From the NCBI GenBank assembly GCA_951813855.1, contig OX638380.1:2806876-2870875 (forward strand): 64,000 bases of DNA, in the 5' to 3' direction. A program made the position numbers and the translations under genes. Every line of letters begins with the position of its first letter. The stretch's first letter is position 1. The notes below the pieces were generated by a model. That model had not been told where the DNA came from, searched no databases, and worked only from the letters and a program-made list of their open reading frames with translations. Origin of the DNA: an uncultured Verrucomicrobiae bacterium (GTDB taxonomy: Bacteria > Verrucomicrobiota > Verrucomicrobiia > Limisphaerales > AAA164-E04). Positions 1 through 9,574 of this stretch are shown one piece after another.

Positions 1-250
1 CCCAAGCGGCGTTCCAGTCGAGCCGGGTGGCCTTCAGGGCGGGATTGTCGTTCAGGGCCAGAGCTACGTAGCGATTCAGTTTGGGAGCCTCGGAAGCGTT
101 CGGCGGGGGAGAAGGCAAGGTGACCGAGGCGGCGGACGATTCGTCGGGGACACTGGCGCAGCCGATCAGCAGGGCGAACACGACCGAGCAAGCCGCCCGG
201 CAGAGCGGACAATCGAACCACGATCGTCGGCGGGTTGAATTCCTCGTTCG
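1..250 (-). CDS. TolC-family outer-membrane efflux lipoprotein, N-terminal fragment
   Basis: Reading the minus strand, an open frame runs off the left edge of the window. It has an arginine-rich stretch, a short hydrophobic core ending in a lipobox (L-L-I-G-C, Cys codon at 158-160), a Ser/Pro-rich linker, and then LNRYVALALNDNPALKA followed by LDWNAA. The last part is the classic opening of TolC/NodT-type outer membrane factors, in which the first coiled-coil helix begins with an 'ALxxNPxLKAAR' pattern. The expected role is the outer-membrane duct of a tripartite efflux pump, anchored by a lipid. Partner pump genes would lie beyond the left edge. The start is unresolved: no ATG or TTG is in frame upstream of the hydrophobic core, and the only in-frame GTG leaves just seven residues before the Cys. 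A rare start codon or a sequence error is possible, so the upstream limit given is approximate. Confidence 0.55.
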
Positions 251-532
251 TAATTCGGAGCCGTTGGAACGCTTGACGGCTCGGGGCCGGTCGATCCGGA
301 GCGATCCCAGCGAACGATCGAAAAGTCGACGCGTAAGCTTTAAGAGTCGTGTCGTTATACGGTGAAGTATCGAGTGTCGAATTGAGTTTGTCAAGTTGAT
401 CCGGCGTCGAGGCTTCCGCTTCCGGGTTTCGCAACCGGCCGTTAGCCGTCAGGTGTTCGGCGGGATTTTTCCGAAATGAACGGTAATCGTTGCCTATCGG
501 AGTTGCCGGGTTGAATAATTACCGGTGATCCG

Positions 533-1180
533 ATGAGGGGAACGTTTCAGGTGCCGACGAGACTTTGGTGGATTTTTCTGGGGCTCGCCGGATTATTTCT
601 GGTGCCGTTGTTGTTGGTTCGAAGCGAGCTTTTGGCTTGGACGCCCGAGGGAGCGCGCGACTGGTTGAACGACTACGGAAGGTATGCCTGGCTGATCGCT
701 TTGGGGTTATTGATTTCGGACTTGGTGCTTCCCATGCCGGCGACGGCCGTTATGGCGGCGTTGGGATTCATTTACGGGCCGTTGGTCGGCGGTTTGATCG
801 GCACCCTCGGCACTATGCTGTCGGGTTGCTTGGCTTACGGCATTTGCCGGGGACTGGGACGAGGCGCAGCGATCAAACTGGTCGGGGAAGAGGATTTGCG
901 AAAGGGCGAAACGTTGTTTCGGCGATTCGGGGCTTGGTTGATCGTTCTTTCGCGTTGGTTGCCGTTATTTCCGGAAGTCGTTTCGTGCATGGCGGGTTTA
1001 GTTCGCATGCCTTGGACTACTTTCATCGCGGCGATGTCGTGCGGTACGGTACCCGTGGCGTTGGTCTTCGCGTCCGTAGGTTACGCTGGAGTCGAGTATC
1101 CAGGATGGTCGATTTTTTTGAGTGCGGTGATGCCGCCGATCCTTTGGTTGTCGATTCGCCAATGGCTATCTCGAGAATGA
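533..1180 (+). CDS. VTT-domain (DedA/TVP38-type) membrane protein
   Basis: A 215-residue integral membrane protein. An N-terminal membrane helix (about residues 11-30) is followed by a VTT/SNARE-associated domain. The Gly-rich segment around residues 78-106 (GFIYGPLVGG, then LAYGICR) and the RWLPLFPEVVSCMAG segment around 141-155 match the re-entrant loop and Arg-containing signature of DedA and TVP38/TMEM64 proteins. Family members are lipid scramblase- or flippase-like proteins needed for membrane homeostasis, for example recycling of undecaprenyl phosphate or phosphatidylethanolamine. The exact substrate here cannot be read from sequence. The ATG at 533 has no clear Shine-Dalgarno, and a TAATTA hexamer lies 11 nt upstream. 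The gene stands alone, divergent from the TolC-like gene, and a gene-poor stretch follows. Family assignment is good; function is inferred from the family. Confidence 0.85.
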   Translation: MRGTFQVPTRLWWIFLGLAGLFLVPLLLVRSELLAWTPEGARDWLNDYGRYAWLIALGLLISDLVLPMPATAVMAALGFIYGPLVGGLIGTLGTMLSGCLAYGICRGLGRGAAIKLVGEEDLRKGETLFRRFGAWLIVLSRWLPLFPEVVSCMAGLVRMPWTTFIAAMSCGTVPVALVFASVGYAGVEYPGWSIFLSAVMPPILWLSIRQWLSRE

Positions 1181-1765
1181 ATGTCGCTCCGGTTTCGGGA
1201 GTCGGTCGGCGAAGGAAAGACATTCGGAATATCTGTCGCATCGTCTTGAAGGGAGATGAAGCTTATCCGGAAATGAAATTCGGTCTGCAAGAGAAAGCAG
1301 GAATCGGGAACGTTTCGGGAGTAGAACAAAGAATAAGCCGGGTGAAATGACTATCGATATTTGATCCTCGGCGATCGGTTATCCGGTTGGAGGTAGCGGT
1401 CGAACGGTCGTTCAGCGCGGTGGTTCGCGAAGCGGAAGGAGGAAACGTCACTCCGCCATCGGTCGCGGGCCGAAATGCAAGGCGGGATAGCGCGTCATCG
1501 GCTAACTGCAGGCCAAGATTATCATGGAGAAACTTCGTGGGGGAGCGTTGACCACGTGACTATTCGTTGGATGAATTCGTTCGGCTTCCGTTGTTTCCGT
1601 TTGTTATCCGGTCGGCGTGGTTCAATCGAAACGCGACCATATCGTTTTCCGTAATCGATCGGAAACGATTATCATCGGTGACCCGGTTTCCCTTCCTGAA
1701 GGTTCAGTCGCGAGCGTCGAGTCGATTGTTGAACCGGTCCTCCGGGTTCGATAGCCTGAACGACC
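1181..1765. other. Intergenic stretch, no convincing gene
   Basis: About 585 bases separate the VTT gene from the CPBP protease gene. Short open frames occur on both strands, but none shows a plausible start, domain or hydrophobic pattern. The only signal I can support is the promoter of the next gene at its right end. Confidence 0.6.
1729..1757 (+). promoter_or_regulatory. Candidate sigma70-type promoter for a leaderless CPBP gene
   Basis: TTGAAC at 1729-1734, a 17-nt spacer, and TAGCCT at 1752-1757. The GTG start at 1766 lies 8 nt after the -10 hexamer, so transcription would begin about at the start codon. There is no Shine-Dalgarno sequence before the GTG. Confidence 0.45.
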
Positions 1766-2398
1766 GTGGATAGTCTTCCGGAACCGAACCGCAACGACGA
1801 ATTCAAGCCGCCGATAACGATCGGCATCATCTTGGTGACGGAAACGGTGTTGTTGGGCCTGGCCTTTTTGTTAGCGGCGGTAATGGGCCTGTCGTTTCGG
1901 GAACGGTTGAGTTGGCACGGTTACGATTTGTTGTTGGGCGCAGCGGCCACCGTCCCGATGATCTATTTCGTCATTTGGTCTAATCGGACGACGTTTCAAC
2001 CGATCGTTCGGCTGGGCGATTTGGCGTTAGAGATCTTCAGAAAATCGATAGTGAACTGGAAGCGGTCTGAGTTAATGCTGATTTCCTTGAGTGCCGGGGT
2101 CGCCGAAGAGCTGTTTTTTCGCGGCACGTTGCAAGTCATCCTTACGGATTGGACGACTTTATGGATCGGAATCCTGACGGTCAATTTCGTCTTCGCCTGG
2201 TTACACGCGTTTTCGTGGTCATATTTTATCTGCGCCTATCTTTTCGGGTTATATTTCAGCCTGCTTTTTATCGGAACGAATAATCTCTTGGTGCCGGTCA
2301 TGACTCACTTTTTGTACGACTATTATGCGTTAGCGAATATTCGGCAGCGGGCGCTGGCAGCCGAGCGGAGGGAAGCGAGCGAAACGGGAGGGCCGTAA
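1766..2398 (+). CDS. CPBP-family intramembrane protease
   Basis: A 210-residue polytopic membrane protein with the signature of CPBP (Abi/CAAX prenyl protease 2-type) glutamyl intramembrane proteases. It has EE at 114-115 and R119 within AEELFFRG, His147 in WLHAFS, and His181 in VMTHFLYD. These residues form the catalytic glutamates and associated histidines in the family. Known members process prenylated or other membrane proteins, or act in bacteriocin self-immunity; the substrate here is unknown. Translation starts at a GTG that lacks a Shine-Dalgarno but sits 8 nt after a -10-like hexamer, which suggests a leaderless transcript. The gene is alone on its strand and converges on the ATPase gene downstream. 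A second, unrelated-looking CPBP gene lies at 48607-49392. Confidence 0.87.
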   Translation: MDSLPEPNRNDEFKPPITIGIILVTETVLLGLAFLLAAVMGLSFRERLSWHGYDLLLGAAATVPMIYFVIWSNRTTFQPIVRLGDLALEIFRKSIVNWKRSELMLISLSAGVAEELFFRGTLQVILTDWTTLWIGILTVNFVFAWLHAFSWSYFICAYLFGLYFSLLFIGTNNLLVPVMTHFLYDYYALANIRQRALAAERREASETGGP

Positions 2399-2634
2399 CC
2401 GGGTTCTCGTTTCGTGACGGCTGAAGGCTCAGCTGTTACCAATTACTTGATGTCTTTCGAACTTTTGAATTATTCGGAGATGTCGGCAGGCGAATCGGAA
2501 TCTTCGATCACCATTTGTCCGGTGCCAGCGAATCGCAATTCAGAAATCGATCATGAGTCGCCGCTCGATCCAGGATACATGCAATCGTGTCGGACAGTCG
2601 TTTCTCTGACCGAGGTTTATTCTGTTCGTCAGTT

Positions 2635-3960
2635 TCAAGGTTGCAAATTCAAAAACGGGAATAGACTAGGAATTCCACCGAGTCTTCCCTGAAGATACTT
2701 TTGTTTGATATTACCGGAACCATCCAGATGACCGAATTCGCTCAAGGGATTTAAGGAAGTGGTGCCGGTTGCATCCCTTTCCGTTACCCATAGTTCGTCG
2801 ATCCGGAACAGATTCTTATCCATCAGTTGCACATCATGAGCCGTGAAGATCAACTGCGATCTGTTTTTGGGCATACAACTTGTCAAATAGGATTCGATCA
2901 GGTGATAAGCCAGATTGGAATGGAGGCTTCTGTCCAGTTCATCGATAATATACACGCATTCGGACCGTTTCGAAGCCAGTTGGAAAAATGCCGGTAAAAG
3001 ATCGATTAGTCGTTGTGATCCCGACGCTTCATTAGAAAACGGAATTGCTACCGATTCACCATCTGAGTGTTCATGCTCTGCAATCAATTGTTTCGTGGCA
3101 GTATTTCCATTTTCGTTGCTGACAATAAAACGGTCTCCGTTCTGATTTTGCAATAATTTCGATTCTCCATTCGCAAGATTTTTCTTTATCCGCGTCGCAA
3201 TTATTGCCGGTATCATTGAATTGGGTGGAACATCCTTCAATTGCAACTTGGCGATGCCGGTATCCAGATCGCTTAGAGCAGGGCCGATATCTAAACCATT
3301 ATTGAAATACAGGCTTGCATCATTAATTATCGCTGAAGAATCGATTACCCTGACCTGGTATTTGAACCAATCGTAAACAGGGCGATAGGTGTCGATATTT
3401 TGCGTGACCGAATTGTTTAGAAAGAGTTGATTGTCCCTGGTCCCCTGAAACACATACTCCAACCGGTTTTTTTCGTTCGCGTTTTTGTTTCTGATGTCGA
3501 TTGATTTCCCTATGCGTCGATGGAACAGAACGTGAGCGTCCTGATTTCCTTCTTTGTTCAGTGACTCATAGGTCAGTTTTTCTTCCTCCACTTTCTGGTT
3601 CGTAATGTTGAAAATGTACTGGAATGTATCTTCGCCGACTTGGATTGTAAACTCGAAGCGTGAAAGGGTCTTTTTATCCTCAACAGGTATCAATGATTGT
3701 TCGATGGGTATGGGCGAATCGGGTTGGATGATCTCTACGACCTGCTTTTGAGCGAATTCGATGGCAGAACAAAAATTGGTTTTACCGGATGCATTCCCGC
3801 CATAGAGTGCCGCAATCGGCACAACAGCCAACTGGTTATTTCGAGGGCCATTTAGCCTGATTAACCGTTCCTCATGATGTTTTGATTCGGTAGCCAACAT
3901 CGAGAACTCGGTTTGATTCTGGAACGATTTCCAATTTTCGAAGGTGAAGTTGAGCAGCAT
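2635..3960 (-). CDS. AAA15-type (COG1106/RloA-like) ATPase
   Basis: A 441-residue P-loop ATPase related to ABC/SMC-type ATPases of the COG1106 (AAA_15/AAA_21) group. Visible motifs are Walker A GGNASGKT at 54-61, an ABC-signature-like SNEASGSQR at 309-317, Walker B CVYIIDELD at 335-343, and a switch histidine in FTAHD (His375). The central region between the P-loop and the signature is long and lacks a recognisable nuclease. Members such as RloA are often found with RloB-type nucleases in restriction or abortive-infection loci, but none is encoded next to it: downstream is about 236 bp, then the convergent protease gene. The gene is visibly AT-richer than its neighbours, with many AAA, AAT and ATT codons, which points to horizontal acquisition. 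A role in phage defence is inference from the family. Confidence 0.85.
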   Translation of the reverse strand: MLLNFTFENWKSFQNQTEFSMLATESKHHEERLIRLNGPRNNQLAVVPIAALYGGNASGKTNFCSAIEFAQKQVVEIIQPDSPIPIEQSLIPVEDKKTLSRFEFTIQVGEDTFQYIFNITNQKVEEEKLTYESLNKEGNQDAHVLFHRRIGKSIDIRNKNANEKNRLEYVFQGTRDNQLFLNNSVTQNIDTYRPVYDWFKYQVRVIDSSAIINDASLYFNNGLDIGPALSDLDTGIAKLQLKDVPPNSMIPAIIATRIKKNLANGESKLLQNQNGDRFIVSNENGNTATKQLIAEHEHSDGESVAIPFSNEASGSQRLIDLLPAFFQLASKRSECVYIIDELDRSLHSNLAYHLIESYLTSCMPKNRSQLIFTAHDVQLMDKNLFRIDELWVTERDATGTTSLNPLSEFGHLDGSGNIKQKYLQGRLGGIPSLFPFLNLQP

Positions 3961-4490
3961 TTTCGCTTTTCTTAATAAGTAGTTGTCTGATTCAATGGGT
4001 CTATTATCAATTAATCAGGGAAGGCATCAATGGTTTTGCGGCACCATTGCTTTCTGTGAAAATGCATGTATTCGGGAGGGCATCGAGATCCGAACGCACT
4101 TTTTTCCTCGTCTTCTCGAGTTTGTTGGATTTGCCTTTTCCCATATCACTTTATTTGGATTCGCACTCATCCCAGGCAATATCCCGGGGCAGGGATAGAT
4201 TTGAATGCGTTTTACGGTCCTGACGATGAGGCGAGACTTATCGCTGACACCGGGTTGTTAGCGTGATAGTTTTCTGAACGAGGAGCCACGAATCTCTATA
4301 GGGCTTCAGTTATTGCGCGGGTGACACCGGGAGGAACTGTGACGGTGTATTCCTCGCTGAAGGATACAATCATGGCCTCGTAGATTTCGAAAATGCAAAA
4401 CACGAAGTCCTCTTTGTTTATATGGCGGCACTTCATCTCATTGCTCCGCAGGTAGACTACTTCGACCTCTTTGGTGGAATTGAAGACGTT
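3961..4490. other. Intergenic stretch with one short minus-strand frame
   Basis: About 530 bases lie between the ATPase gene start and the aconitase stop. Most of it shows nothing recognisable. A short minus-strand frame near its right end is listed separately. The promoter of the ATPase gene should lie just above 3960, where the minus strand reads TATTAAG about 10 nt before the ATG. Confidence 0.5.
4296..4436 (-). CDS. Possible 46-residue protein or gene remnant
   Basis: The minus strand can encode a 46-residue product starting MKCRHINKED and ending in TRAITEAL, with no frame problem. The reading frame stays open and protein-like further upstream (VEVVYLRSNE precedes the Met) until a stop codon about 20 codons before the ATG. 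This suggests the tail of a formerly longer gene rather than a designed small protein. It lies 54 bp downstream of aconitase on the same strand. No family is recognised and no Shine-Dalgarno was identified. Chance is not excluded. Confidence 0.25.
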   Translation of the reverse strand: MKCRHINKEDFVFCIFEIYEAMIVSFSEEYTVTVPPGVTRAITEAL

Positions 4491-7202
4491 TTAGCTGTCG
4501 GCGATGAGTAGTCGCAGAACGTAGGGCAGTATGCCGCCGTGCCGGTAATAGTCGATTTCTATCGGAGTGTCGATACGGCAACGAACGGTTATTTTTTGAG
4601 AACTATCGTCGTCGCGTCGGATCGTCAGGGTTAAATCCTGCTGCGGTCGGAGCGAGTCGTCCAAATCTTCCAGATCGTACGTTTCGGTGCCTTCGAGTCC
4701 GAGGGTTCGGGCGTTTTGTTCCGGCGGAAACTGTAGGGGGAGGACTCCCATGCCGACCAGGTTCGAGCGATGGATGCGTTCGAAACTCTCGGCGACGACG
4801 GCCTTGACTCCCAGCAAGCGAGTGCCCTTGGCGGCCCAGTCGCGAGAACTGCCGACGCCGTATTCCTTGCCGGCGATGACGATCAGGGGAGTTGCGGTTG
4901 CCGAATAATTCTCGGCGGCCTCGTAAATCGCGGTCAGGTCGCCCTCGGGTTGCCGACGGGTGACGCCGCCCTCGGAGCCGGGAACCATGAGGTTGCGAAT
5001 GCGAACGTTGGCGAAAGTACCTCGAGTCATGACGCGATCGTTGCCGCGCCGCGAACCGTAGCTGTTGAATTCCCCGGCAGTGACGCCTTCGGTTTGCAAA
5101 TAACGTCCGGCCGGGGAATCGGGTTTGATGGCTCCGGCTGGGGAAATATGATCGGTCGTGACCGAATCCCCAAACAATCCCAGCACTCTCGCCCCCCGGA
5201 GTCCGGCGATCGGTTGGGGGTTCATGTCGAAGTCGGCGAAGAAAGGAGGTTCCTGGATGTAGGTGCTCTCAGGGTTCCAGTCGTAAACGGCGCCTTCGGT
5301 GGCGGGGATAGCGGACCATTCGGCGTTCTGGTCTTCGAGTTGGCGATAGAGTCGCAGGAAGGATTCGGGGGCGAGGGCCGACGCCCAATGATCGTTGATT
5401 TCCGTCGCGCTCGGCCAAAGATCCGCCAAGAAAACCGGCTGGCCATCCGGATCCTGACCCAGGGGTTCGTTGCTCAGATCGATGTCAACGCGTCCGGCGA
5501 GCGCGAAGGCGACGACCAACGGCGGCGACATCAGATAATTAGCTTTGATGTTAGGATGGACCCGAGCCTCGAAATTCCGGTTGCCGGAAAGGACGGCAGC
5601 GGCGACCAGATCGTGGTTTAGAATCGCCTGTTCGACCGGGGGAGCGAGCGGCCCGCTGTTCCCGATGCAGGTCGTGCAACCGTAACCCACCAAATGGAAA
5701 CCGAGCCGATTCAGATAGGGTTGCAACCCGGTTTGTTCCAGATAATCGCTGACTACCCGGGAACCCGGAGCCAGCGAAGTCTTGACGGTCGAAGGGACTT
5801 TCAGGCCTCGTTCGACCGCTTTCTTGGCTAACAAGCCGGCCGCCAGCATGACGTTCGGATTGGAAGTGTTCGTGCAAGAAGTGATGGCGGCGATCAGTAC
5901 ATGTCCGTGACCGATTTCGGCCTTGCCGGAACCGTAGGTCGCATCGATCGTGACTCGCTGTTTTTGTAATTCCTCGACCGGCTTGCCGAATCCGCCCGCT
6001 TGCGGCGAGCGGGAAAACGCCGTGCGAAACGCCTCGCCTAGTTGGGGGAGGGGCACTCGATCCTGGGGGCGTTTGGGCCCCGCCACCGAAGGGCGCACTT
6101 CGCCGAGGTCGAGTTCCAGTTCGATCGAATACTCGATGTCACCCTGGCGGGGGACGTTCCAGAGCCCTTGCGCCCGAAAGTAACTTTCGCATCGGCGGCA
6201 ATGCTCTTCGCTGCGTCCGGTGGCGCGGAGGTAGTCGATGGTTTCCCGGTCGATCGGAAAGAAGCCCATGGTAGCGCCGTATTCGGGTGCCATATTCGCG
6301 ATCGTGGCTCGGTCGACTACGGGTAACGACGCCGTGCCTTCCCCATAGAATTCCACGAACTTGCCGACGACCTTGGCCTCGCGTAGCAGTTCGGTCAGGG
6401 TCAAGGCCAGGTCGGTGGCCGTGGCTCCCTCGGCCAAGTTGCCCTTGAGGTGGACGCCGACCACGTCGGGCGTCAGAAAATAGAGAGGTTGCCCCAACAT
6501 GCCCGCTTCGGCTTCGATGCCGCCGACTCCCCAACCGACGACGCCTAACCCGTTGATCATGGTGGTGTGCGAATCGGTGCCGACCAGCGTGTCCGGGTAA
6601 TAGAGACCGTTTCGTTCGACGACGACCTGGGCGAGATATTCCAGATTGACCTGATGGACGATGCCGATACCGGGAGGAACGACCTTGAAGGTGTCGAACG
6701 CTTGCATCCCCCATTTGAGAAATTCGTATCGTTCGCGGTTGCGTTCGAATTCTTTGGCGAGATTTTTCTGCATGGCGTCCTCGCTGCCGGCGAAATCGAC
6801 TTGAATCGAGTGGTCGACGACCAGGTCGACCGGGACGAAGGGTTTGATTTTTTCCGGGTTCCCTCCGCGACGCCGGACGGCCGAACGCATGGCGGCCAGA
6901 TCGACCAATAGCGGGACACCGGTAAAATCCTGGAGTACGATCCGGGCGACGACGAACGGGATTTCGGCGCTTCTCGCGGCCTTCGGTTTCCAGTTGGCCA
7001 ATTCCCTGACCTGAGCTTCGGTGGCGTGTTCGGGACAATGGCGCAACACCGATTCCAGTACGAGCCGAATACAAACCGGCAGGCGTGAAATCGGCCCGAT
7101 CCCGGCTTTTTCCAGAGCGGGCAGGGAGTAGTATTTTCCGGTCCGGTCAGAATCCCAGGCGAACTCTCGCAACGATTCGAAGGGATCGAGTGAAGCTGAC
7201 AT
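4491..7202 (-). CDS. acnA: Aconitate hydratase A (AcnA-type)
   Basis: A 903-residue aconitase of the AcnA/IRP1 type, which isomerises citrate to isocitrate in the TCA cycle with a 4Fe-4S cluster. The cluster cysteines are present: Cys443 in [10 protein letters not shown], and Cys509 and Cys512 in [10 protein letters not shown]. Other family signatures are [11 protein letters not shown] (126-136), [13 protein letters not shown] (208-220), [13 protein letters not shown], and, in the swivel domain, [11 protein letters not shown] and [16 protein letters not shown]. Length is normal for AcnA. The ATG at 7202 has no Shine-Dalgarno; on the minus strand GATAAT ends 6 nt before it, so the transcript may be leaderless, although no good -35 is visible. 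The gene stands alone. Assignment is firm; a methylcitrate-specific variant is unlikely from these motifs. Confidence 0.97.
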   Translation of the reverse strand: MSASLDPFESLREFAWDSDRTGKYYSLPALEKAGIGPISRLPVCIRLVLESVLRHCPEHATEAQVRELANWKPKAARSAEIPFVVARIVLQDFTGVPLLVDLAAMRSAVRRRGGNPEKIKPFVPVDLVVDHSIQVDFAGSEDAMQKNLAKEFERNRERYEFLKWGMQAFDTFKVVPPGIGIVHQVNLEYLAQVVVERNGLYYPDTLVGTDSHTTMINGLGVVGWGVGGIEAEAGMLGQPLYFLTPDVVGVHLKGNLAEGATATDLALTLTELLREAKVVGKFVEFYGEGTASLPVVDRATIANMAPEYGATMGFFPIDRETIDYLRATGRSEEHCRRCESYFRAQGLWNVPRQGDIEYSIELELDLGEVRPSVAGPKRPQDRVPLPQLGEAFRTAFSRSPQAGGFGKPVEELQKQRVTIDATYGSGKAEIGHGHVLIAAITSCTNTSNPNVMLAAGLLAKKAVERGLKVPSTVKTSLAPGSRVVSDYLEQTGLQPYLNRLGFHLVGYGCTTCIGNSGPLAPPVEQAILNHDLVAAAVLSGNRNFEARVHPNIKANYLMSPPLVVAFALAGRVDIDLSNEPLGQDPDGQPVFLADLWPSATEINDHWASALAPESFLRLYRQLEDQNAEWSAIPATEGAVYDWNPESTYIQEPPFFADFDMNPQPIAGLRGARVLGLFGDSVTTDHISPAGAIKPDSPAGRYLQTEGVTAGEFNSYGSRRGNDRVMTRGTFANVRIRNLMVPGSEGGVTRRQPEGDLTAIYEAAENYSATATPLIVIAGKEYGVGSSRDWAAKGTRLLGVKAVVAESFERIHRSNLVGMGVLPLQFPPEQNARTLGLEGTETYDLEDLDDSLRPQQDLTLTIRRDDDSSQKITVRCRIDTPIEIDYYRHGGILPYVLRLLIADS

Positions 7203-7246
7203 TGGTTTATTATCTCGAACGAAATGTCGGACGGGGGGATTTCGGG

Positions 7247-7972
7247 TTAATGATACGGTTGGGTAGCGTCCCTTCGGTCGCCGGTCGGATTAGCGGCGTC
7301 GCTGGAGGCGGCTTCGGTTTCTTTCCGGCGTTTCCATTGGTGAAAAAAATCGGTGGCTTCGGCGAGCAACTGGGAAATGCGTTCCGGGGGAAGATTGGGA
7401 GGGTTTCCTAGCCAATCGGGTTTGGCATTAATGCTTTTCCAGGGAGTTTCGACGATTTCGACGACCACGAAGGGTTGGCGCAAGTGGATCATCAGATGCC
7501 GCGGCTGGGCCGTGTGATTATCCGGTTGCAGCATGCTCCATGGGGGCAAGTTCGTGGGAAATTCGATCGTCTGCGCGTGCAGGATGTTACGTAACCAAGG
7601 CCAGACTCCGAGTCCCGCGGCCACAAAAGAGAGAATTATGCAGAAGGTCACCAGTCGGCCGCTCAGGGGCCAATCGTTGATCATTATCAACCAGACGATA
7701 TTGAATAAGACGGCTACATCGGCCAAATAGAAGATCCAATCGGGAGCCCGGGGCGAGGAATAGTTCGAATCCGATATATCCGCAAGCGGATGGGTGGCGG
7801 GTCGTTGGGCGGTCGAAGTTTTCGGCGCGGCTCCCCGGATTAATCGCTGAACGCCGGAGGCCGTCTGAGTGCGGGAATAACCGTGTTGAGACTTGGACGG
7901 TTTCGGGGATTGATTTTCTGCCGGATCGGACGCCATGAGATTGCCGATGCTCCTTCCTAATGGCGACTTCAT
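7247..7972 (-). CDS. Hypothetical membrane protein with two transmembrane helices
   Basis: No family recognised. The product has a hydrophilic Ser/Pro/Gln-rich N-terminal third, then two adjacent hydrophobic segments (around [19 protein letters not shown] and [15 protein letters not shown]), and a C-terminal soluble domain of about 110 residues. That domain contains the beta-rich patch [19 protein letters not shown] and a charged tail. The topology suggests a short hairpin anchor with a cytoplasmic domain. The start is ambiguous. The ATG at 7972 is preceded by TTGCAT-N17-CAAAAT-N7, a leaderless arrangement seen elsewhere in this window. An in-frame ATG at 7936 is preceded by GGAAGGAG at a rather long spacing, and an in-frame ATG at 8008 is also open. 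The gene lies 44 bp upstream of acnA on the same strand and could be a short transcription unit of its own. Confidence 0.68.
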   Translation of the reverse strand: MKSPLGRSIGNLMASDPAENQSPKPSKSQHGYSRTQTASGVQRLIRGAAPKTSTAQRPATHPLADISDSNYSSPRAPDWIFYLADVAVLFNIVWLIMINDWPLSGRLVTFCIILSFVAAGLGVWPWLRNILHAQTIEFPTNLPPWSMLQPDNHTAQPRHLMIHLRQPFVVVEIVETPWKSINAKPDWLGNPPNLPPERISQLLAEATDFFHQWKRRKETEAASSDAANPTGDRRDATQPYH

Positions 7973-7979
7973 TCGGGAT

Positions 7980-8008
7980 ATTTTGAATTCAACGCGGTTA
8001 AAATGCAA
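7980..8008 (-). promoter_or_regulatory. Candidate promoter for a leaderless transcript
   Basis: On the minus strand, TTGCAT (8008-8003), a 17-nt spacer and CAAAAT (7985-7980) precede the ATG at 7972 by 7 nt. The geometry matches the other leaderless candidates, but the -10 match is only moderate. Confidence 0.3.
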
Positions 8009-8243
8009 TTCGATTGTCCCGGAGCGAGGTCCGTTCCGGAACGATTCCTCGAACTTTAGCCGTTCGATTCGACCGTGAAATTCACGACCGTGCGGAATCG
8101 CCGGTGCCCCGGTGAAATGTTTCGGGATAGCAGGGCGTGAGACAACTTTCTTCGGTTCCGGAGGCCAAGGCGGTTCGTGGTTGGCGCCGCCATCGGTTCG
8201 GCCGGGAAGCGGGAGGTCGCGGCCAGGTTGCCAACCGAGCGTT

Positions 8244-9194
8244 TCAATCCGGAGACTTTCGGGACTTGTCGAATAAATCCTGCAGGGCGGGTCTCAGTTC
8301 GGGAAATCGAAAGACGTAGCCTTCTTCCAGCAGGCGGCCGGGGCGGCAGTAGCGCCCGTAGAGTGCCAATTCGGGATCGGTTCGCAGGATCAGGGGCGCC
8401 GCCAACCGGACCATCCATTGTGCGGCGGGAAGGCCGATGGGCCGGTTTAGCGCCCGCCGTAATTCTTTCATGAACTCTCGGTTGGAGACCGGATTCGGCG
8501 AGGTCGCCAAGTAGGTTCCGGCCATCTTCTGATTGGTTATGGCCTGCAGGAATAGCGCATTCATGTCATCTTCGTGAAGCCAACTCATACCTTGCCGACC
8601 GTGGCCGATCGTTCCTCCCAGGCCCAGGCGGGTCAGGAACGCCAGGGTCCGCAACGCCCCCCGGTTTCTTCCCAGAACGAAACTCGTTCGCAAGACGACT
8701 CCCCGGGTCGCTTCCGGAACGGCTGTCCGGAACTCCTTTTCCCAAGCGATCCCGACTTGGGGCGCCAATCCGTAGCCGAAGGCCGATTCTTCTTCTTCGA
8801 TCATTCGATTCGGCGGATCGCCGTAAATGTGGGCGGTGGACATTTGCACCCAAGTTCGGGGAGGACGCGACAGGCGGCGGATGGCTAGTCCGATCGCTCG
8901 AGTGGCTTCCACCCGGGATCGCAGGATTTGGTCGCAATGATCGGGGGTCTTGATGCAATCCACAGATCGTCCCGCTAAATTCACGACGGCGGCGGCGCCT
9001 TCCAGATGACGCGCCCAATCACCGACGGAGCGGCCGTCCCAAATCTCATGGATCCAGTCGCACTGAACTGTCGGCGGGGTGCGGGAGATCAAGACCACCT
9101 TCCGATCGTTTTCGGTGAGGCAACGGGCGAGATTCAGGCCCAGGAAGCCGGTGCCACCGGCGATGACGACTGTTTCGGCGGCTGGAGATGTCAT
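8244..9194 (-). CDS. TIGR01777-family SDR epimerase-like protein (YfcH/SDR39U1 type)
   Basis: A 316-residue extended short-chain dehydrogenase/reductase-fold protein. The dinucleotide-binding motif GGTGFLG is at residues 13-19 and is followed by LISRTPP, a typical second-strand end. Further signatures are [11 protein letters not shown] (71-80), STAHIYGD (119-126) with Tyr124, [11 protein letters not shown], and SWLHEDDM, which is diagnostic of the TIGR01777 group annotated as sugar-nucleotide epimerase or SulA-like. The end of the protein has the usual DUF1731-like segment ([17 protein letters not shown]). No member's substrate is well established, so the reaction is not assigned. The gene is monocistronic, about 270 bp upstream of the hypothetical membrane protein gene on the same strand and divergent from the next gene to the right. 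The assigned start is the first ATG of the conserved N-terminus; no strong Shine-Dalgarno is seen. Confidence 0.93.
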   Translation of the reverse strand: MTSPAAETVVIAGGTGFLGLNLARCLTENDRKVVLISRTPPTVQCDWIHEIWDGRSVGDWARHLEGAAAVVNLAGRSVDCIKTPDHCDQILRSRVEATRAIGLAIRRLSRPPRTWVQMSTAHIYGDPPNRMIEEEESAFGYGLAPQVGIAWEKEFRTAVPEATRGVVLRTSFVLGRNRGALRTLAFLTRLGLGGTIGHGRQGMSWLHEDDMNALFLQAITNQKMAGTYLATSPNPVSNREFMKELRRALNRPIGLPAAQWMVRLAAPLILRTDPELALYGRYCRPGRLLEEGYVFRFPELRPALQDLFDKSRKSPD

Positions 9195-9574
9195 CGGCGT
9201 TTCGAAGAGTTTGCCCGACCGGTTCTTCCAGAGCGTTGGCGAGCAGAGATTCGTGATTTTGCGGAACCGTCAGTTACGGATGCGACGAGGCATTCGCCGG
9301 TCCGGGAAGGGGAAAAGCGAGTTGGCGAACTGAGACGAATCGGGAAGATCATTTGACCGTGGAGGGTATAGTACAGTCTTGATGGTGTCGAAATATTCCG
9401 GAAAAATCGAAAAAAGGTGACGAACGGATCGATCGCGGCTAGTATCGCCCGCCGGTCGGTCGGGAACAAGTCTTCTGATCGAATCGGACCTATTGCCGGA
9501 CATTGGGGCGCGAAAGATCAATTGCGGAGCCTTAGGGAGTGAACCTGTTAGATTCATCGATCGGGAGAAATTCC
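9195..9574. other. Divergent intergenic region
   Basis: About 380 bases separate two divergent genes. It should hold promoters for both, but I cannot place a convincing -35/-10 pair. A purine-rich GGGAGA at 9563-9568 is the ribosome binding site of the right-hand gene. Confidence 0.5.

Noticed and set aside
565..1350. 261-codon plus-strand frame overlapping the VTT gene
   Set aside because: It is a shadow of the real gene in another frame; the translation is Arg/Gly-rich with no domain.
2414..2692. 92-codon plus-strand frame between the CPBP and ATPase genes
   Set aside because: It overlaps the 3' end of the convergent ATPase gene, starts at a GTG without any signal, and has no protein-like features.
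6139..7074. 311-codon frame on the minus strand within aconitase in another frame
   Set aside because: Very Arg-rich translation with shadow composition; the aconitase frame is unambiguous.
9382..9420. A 12-codon ORF preceded by TATAGT 9 nt upstream (mini leaderless ORF)
   Set aside because: Geometry resembles the leaderless genes, but no -35 fits and a 12-codon peptide cannot be supported by sequence alone.
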